From contig CALFLM010000060.1 of the NCBI GenBank assembly GCA_937880075.1, positions 1-64,000 of the forward strand: a stretch of 64,000 nucleotides of DNA. Direction: 5' to 3'. The translations under genes and the position numbers were made by a program. Positions 61,390 to 64,000 of this stretch are shown piece by piece (position 1 is the first letter of the stretch; each line of letters begins with the position of its first letter). Source of the DNA: an uncultured Romboutsia sp. GTDB lineage: Bacteria > Bacillota > Clostridia > Peptostreptococcales > Peptostreptococcaceae. The notes beneath the pieces were generated by a model, which was given only the letters and a program-made list of their open reading frames with translations, was not told the origin of the DNA and searched no databases.

Positions 61390-62862
61390 ATGAACAACAT
61401 TTATGAAGATATAGCAAAAAGAACTCAAGGAGATATATACATAGGGGTAGTAGGTCCTGTTAGAACAGGTAAATCTACTTTCATAAGAAAATTTATGGAG
61501 AATCTTGTGTTACCAAACATAGAAAATGAATTTAAAAGAGAAAGAACACAAGATGAAATACCACAAAGTGGATCAGGAAAAACTATAATGACTGTAGAGC
61601 CAAAGTTTGTTCCAGCTGATGGGGTGGAGATAAAAATAAAAGACACAGTATCTTTAAAAGTTAGAATGGTTGACTGTGTAGGGTACATAGTAGATGGAGC
61701 TTTAGGGCATGAGGAAGAAGGAAAACAAAGATTAGTATCAACTCCTTGGTCACAAGAGGCAATGACTTTCGAAAAAGCAGCAGAAATAGGGACTAAAAAA
61801 GTTATAAGAGATCATTCAACATTAGGTATAGTAGTCTTAACTGATGGGTCTGTAACAGGTATAGATAGAAAGAATTATCTTTCAGCTGAAGAAAGAGTAA
61901 TAAATGAATTAAAATCTTTAAATAAGCCATTTGCAGTTGTTCTAAACACGCTAGATCCATATAGTGAGTCTACAGAACTATTAAGATCAGAGTTAGAGGA
62001 AAAATACGATGTGCCTATAGTTCCTTTAAATGTTTTAGCAATGGATGAAGAAGATATAGAAAATGTAATGGAAACTGTACTTTATGATTTCCCATTAAAT
62101 GAAATAAGAATTAATTTACCTAAATGGGTAGAAGGACTTGAGAGAAATCATTGGATTAAAAATAATATAATCTTTACATTAAAACAAAGTATAGCTGAAA
62201 TAGGAAAATTAAGAGATGTAGATAGCATAGTTCAAGGATTTTCAGAGTTAGAATTCTTAGAAGATACAGAAGTAGATAATGTAGAACTTGGAGAAGGTGT
62301 TATAAGTATTGACTTAACAGCTAAACAAGACTTATTCTATAACGTATTAGAAGAAAAGAGTGGATTTAAAATAGATGGAGATCATCAATTATTAAATCTT
62401 GTAACTAAATTATCAAGAGTTAAAAATGAATATGATAAGATAGAAAGTGCTTTATATGATGCTAAAACTAAGGGGTATGGAGTTGTAGCTCCTTCGTTAG
62501 ATGAACTTAGCTTAGAAGAGCCTGAAATAATAAAGCAAGGTAAGCAATATGGAATTAAATTAAAAGCAAATGCACCTTCACTTCATATAATAAAGGCAGA
62601 TATATCTACAGAAGTATCTCCTATAGTTGGTAATCAAAATCAAGGTGAAGAAATGATTAAATATTTACTAGATGAATTTGAACAAAATCCAAGTGAATTA
62701 TGGGCATCAAATATGTTTGGTAAATCATTACATGATTTAGTTAAAGAACAATTACAGAGCAAGTTATATACTATGCCAGAAGAAATAAGGGTTAAGATAC
62801 AAAAAACATTACAAAAAATAATAAATGAAGGAAGCATGAATATAATAACTATATTATTATAA
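61390..62862 (+). CDS. spoIVA: Spore coat basement ATPase SpoIVA
   Basis: A 490-residue protein, close to the family's usual 492. It polymerises with ATP hydrolysis on the forespore surface and supports coat assembly. It starts MNNIYEDIAKRTQGDIYIGVVGPVRTGKSTFIRKF with the Walker A motif GPVRTGKS near residue 26, then RMVDCVGYIVDGALGHEE near 98, and LTDGSVTGIDRKNY near 152; the C-terminal end matches the family (SMNIITILL). I choose ATG 61390, behind AGGAGGGG; an ATG at 61372 lies before that site. Expression is expected from SigE in the mother cell. Confidence 0.97.
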   Translation: MNNIYEDIAKRTQGDIYIGVVGPVRTGKSTFIRKFMENLVLPNIENEFKRERTQDEIPQSGSGKTIMTVEPKFVPADGVEIKIKDTVSLKVRMVDCVGYIVDGALGHEEEGKQRLVSTPWSQEAMTFEKAAEIGTKKVIRDHSTLGIVVLTDGSVTGIDRKNYLSAEERVINELKSLNKPFAVVLNTLDPYSESTELLRSELEEKYDVPIVPLNVLAMDEEDIENVMETVLYDFPLNEIRINLPKWVEGLERNHWIKNNIIFTLKQSIAEIGKLRDVDSIVQGFSELEFLEDTEVDNVELGEGVISIDLTAKQDLFYNVLEEKSGFKIDGDHQLLNLVTKLSRVKNEYDKIESALYDAKTKGYGVVAPSLDELSLEEPEIIKQGKQYGIKLKANAPSLHIIKADISTEVSPIVGNQNQGEEMIKYLLDEFEQNPSELWASNMFGKSLHDLVKEQLQSKLYTMPEEIRVKIQKTLQKIINEGSMNIITILL

Positions 62863-62874
62863 GAATGATTCATT

Positions 62875-62906
62875 AAAAAGGCTAAATATTTATATTTAGC
62901 CTTTTT
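62875..62906 (+). terminator. Terminator of spoIVA
   Basis: AAAAAGGCTAAATA / TATTTAGCCTTTTT hairpin 13 bp after the stop codon. Confidence 0.88.
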
Positions 62907-62997
62907 AACGTATAATTAAACTATAATATAAACTTTAGTTTAATAATTTTAAATAGAAGTTAAAAATATGATATTTTGATAAATGTATATGGAAAAA

Positions 62998-63074
62998 GTA
63001 GCAGAGAGTGTCATATAGTTGGCTACATGAAGTATTTCATCAAAACATTTCTTAAGCGAAGCGAATTTTTTATT
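62998..63074 (+). repeat. Diverged module B repeat after spoIVA
   Basis: GTAGCAGAGAGTG...AGTTGGCTACATGAAGTATTTCATC, then AAACATTTCTTAAGCGAAGCGAATTTTTTATT. The ending is identical to the complete copies, the first part is strongly diverged. The rest of this gap (62907-63270) is AT-rich and empty. Confidence 0.65.
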
Positions 63075-63270
63075 TACACAAAAATATAATATTAGATTAA
63101 TAAATATAAAAACTAAATATTTTAATATATACTAAATAAAAATAAAAATTAAATTAGTAGAAAATAGTTAAACTATGTAATGTTTTTGAAAATATAATTA
63201 AAAGGAAATTTAATATTATTTGAAGAAATAGTATAAAAGTTTGAAGAAAAGAGATTGGGGAGAATTAGTC

Positions 63271-64000
63271 TTGAGAAAAATAAGGAAAATAAAATACTCT
63301 AGATTATTGATTATTATAATATTTGTTTATATACTATTTCAAATTTCCATAAATATAATAGGAAAAAATATGGAGACTTTGGTTATAAAAAATGAGACGA
63401 TGAAGCTAAAAGTAAGTGCAAAAGGATTAATTATAAGAGACGAGTATTTAATAAAATCAGATCGAAGTGGAAACATAAAAAGTATAGCTAGAGATGGTGA
63501 AAAATTAAAAAAAGGCGATACATTAGCAGCTATATATAATAATAGTAAAAACTTAGAAGAAAATAAAAATAAGATAGTTCAGTTGAATAAAGAAATAGAA
63601 GAGTTGGGGATTGAATATGAAAATAGTAAATCGAACTTAAGTAGAGATTTAATAGATACTAAGATTAAAATTAAAAAAGAACAAAGAGCAGCTCTTAATA
63701 ATGAAAACAATAAAAATATAAACTATTTAAATATACCAACATCAGGTGTAGTATCTAGTAGATATGATGGATATGAGGAGATATATACATTGGATAAATT
63801 AAAAAATTTAACTTCTAAGGATATAGAAGAGGTAGAAAATGATTATAAAAAAATAGATATTGAAAATACATTTATAAAAGAATCAGAAGTAGTAGCAAGA
63901 ATAATACAAAGTGACTATTCATATATAGCAATATTTACTGAGGACGATATTTTTGAAGAGAATCAAAATGTAGAAATTATATTTGATAGTGAGAATGTAC
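63271..64000 (+). CDS. HlyD-like membrane adaptor protein, N-terminal part
   Basis: An ORF of at least 243 codons starts at TTG 63271 behind TTGGGGAG and runs off the right edge. It has one N-terminal membrane helix (about residues 10-32), a lipoyl/barrel-sandwich-like segment (LIIRDEYLIKSDRSGNIKSIARDGEKLKKGDTLAAIY), a coiled coil (about 95-140, K/E/N-rich) and the second half of the barrel (NIPTSGVVSSRYDGYEE). This is the layout of HlyD-type periplasmic adaptor proteins; in Gram-positives such proteins have mostly unknown roles. In related genomes, as I recall, the next genes are yggS-like and sepF, which belong to division. Confidence 0.72.
   Translation, partial: MRKIRKIKYSRLLIIIIFVYILFQISINIIGKNMETLVIKNETMKLKVSAKGLIIRDEYLIKSDRSGNIKSIARDGEKLKKGDTLAAIYNNSKNLEENKNKIVQLNKEIEELGIEYENSKSNLSRDLIDTKIKIKKEQRAALNNENNKNINYLNIPTSGVVSSRYDGYEEIYTLDKLKNLTSKDIEEVENDYKKIDIENTFIKESEVVARIIQSDYSYIAIFTEDDIFEENQNVEIIFDSENV

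Noticed and set aside
1..64000. tRNA, rRNA or other stable RNA genes
   Set aside because: No GC-rich cloverleaf or ribosomal RNA sequence was recognised; GC-richer islands correspond to the dispersed repeats. A covariance search was not possible here.

Overview
The window is chromosomal DNA of a very low-GC, endospore-forming anaerobic Firmicute. AT-rich codon use, a pyruvate:ferredoxin oxidoreductase, a small acid-soluble spore protein, spoIIGA-sigE-sigG, spoVD, spoVE and spoIVA all point to the Clostridia. From memory, the gene order (glucose PTS, murE, division-wall cluster without ftsA, ftsZ, spoIIGA-sigE-sigG, nrdR, der-plsY-gpsA-spoIVA) resembles Peptostreptococcaceae such as Clostridioides, Romboutsia or Paeniclostridium; I could not run a search. 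Almost all genes are on the + strand; only five are on the - strand. No rRNA, tRNA, CRISPR array, intact IS or prophage was recognised.

Layout. 1-8.5 kb: mixed genes (partial ORF, MATE exporter, PAP2 phosphatase, flavoprotein, SASP, small unknown proteins, a GAF/PP2C phosphatase, an FMN-reductase-like protein). 8.5-12.1 kb: aroC-aroB-aroA with overlapping ends. 12.3-20.1 kb: single-gene metabolic units (pduL, a divergent HxlR regulator, deoC, nifJ/PFOR, class III fbp), each with its own terminator. 20.1-23.9 kb: a glucose PTS locus (BglG/LicT-type antiterminator, EIIA, EIICB) with two separate RNA antiterminator/terminator leaders. 23.9-30.4 kb: AraC regulator, murE, dicarboxylate symporter, ychF, and a membrane-anchored ferrochelatase-like protein. 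30.8-47.8 kb: PHP phosphatase, lgt, rsmH, then the division and cell-wall cluster (FtsL/DivIC-like, spoVD, murF, mraY, murD, spoVE, murG, murA, divIB, two DUF881 genes, sbp, ftsZ). 48.2-54.4 kb: spoIIGA-sigE-sigG, YlmC/YmxH, nrdR, pgeF, and a PhoP/PhoR-like two-component pair. 54.5-62.9 kb: a YIEGIA pair plus its small partner, a PDZ-radical SAM protein, der, plsY, gpsA, spoIVA. The window ends inside an HlyD-like gene.

The genes form two linked themes: peptidoglycan precursor synthesis and septation, and the early sporulation sigma cascade next to it. Metabolism of glucose, pyruvate, acyl-phosphate and aromatic precursors fills the left half.

The most unusual signal is non-coding. A 93-bp element with 11-bp terminal inverted repeats and a DnaA-box-like core occurs three times, almost identical, each time starting in the T-tract of a transcription terminator and each time followed by a second, hairpin-rich repeat. 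The second repeat also occurs alone in at least four more intergenic places, including the ptsG leader. In addition, the ribosome binding sites of murA and sigG lie in or against the 3' arm of long inverted repeats, which suggests translational control. Several gene starts were moved downstream to the start codon that has a proper ribosome binding site.
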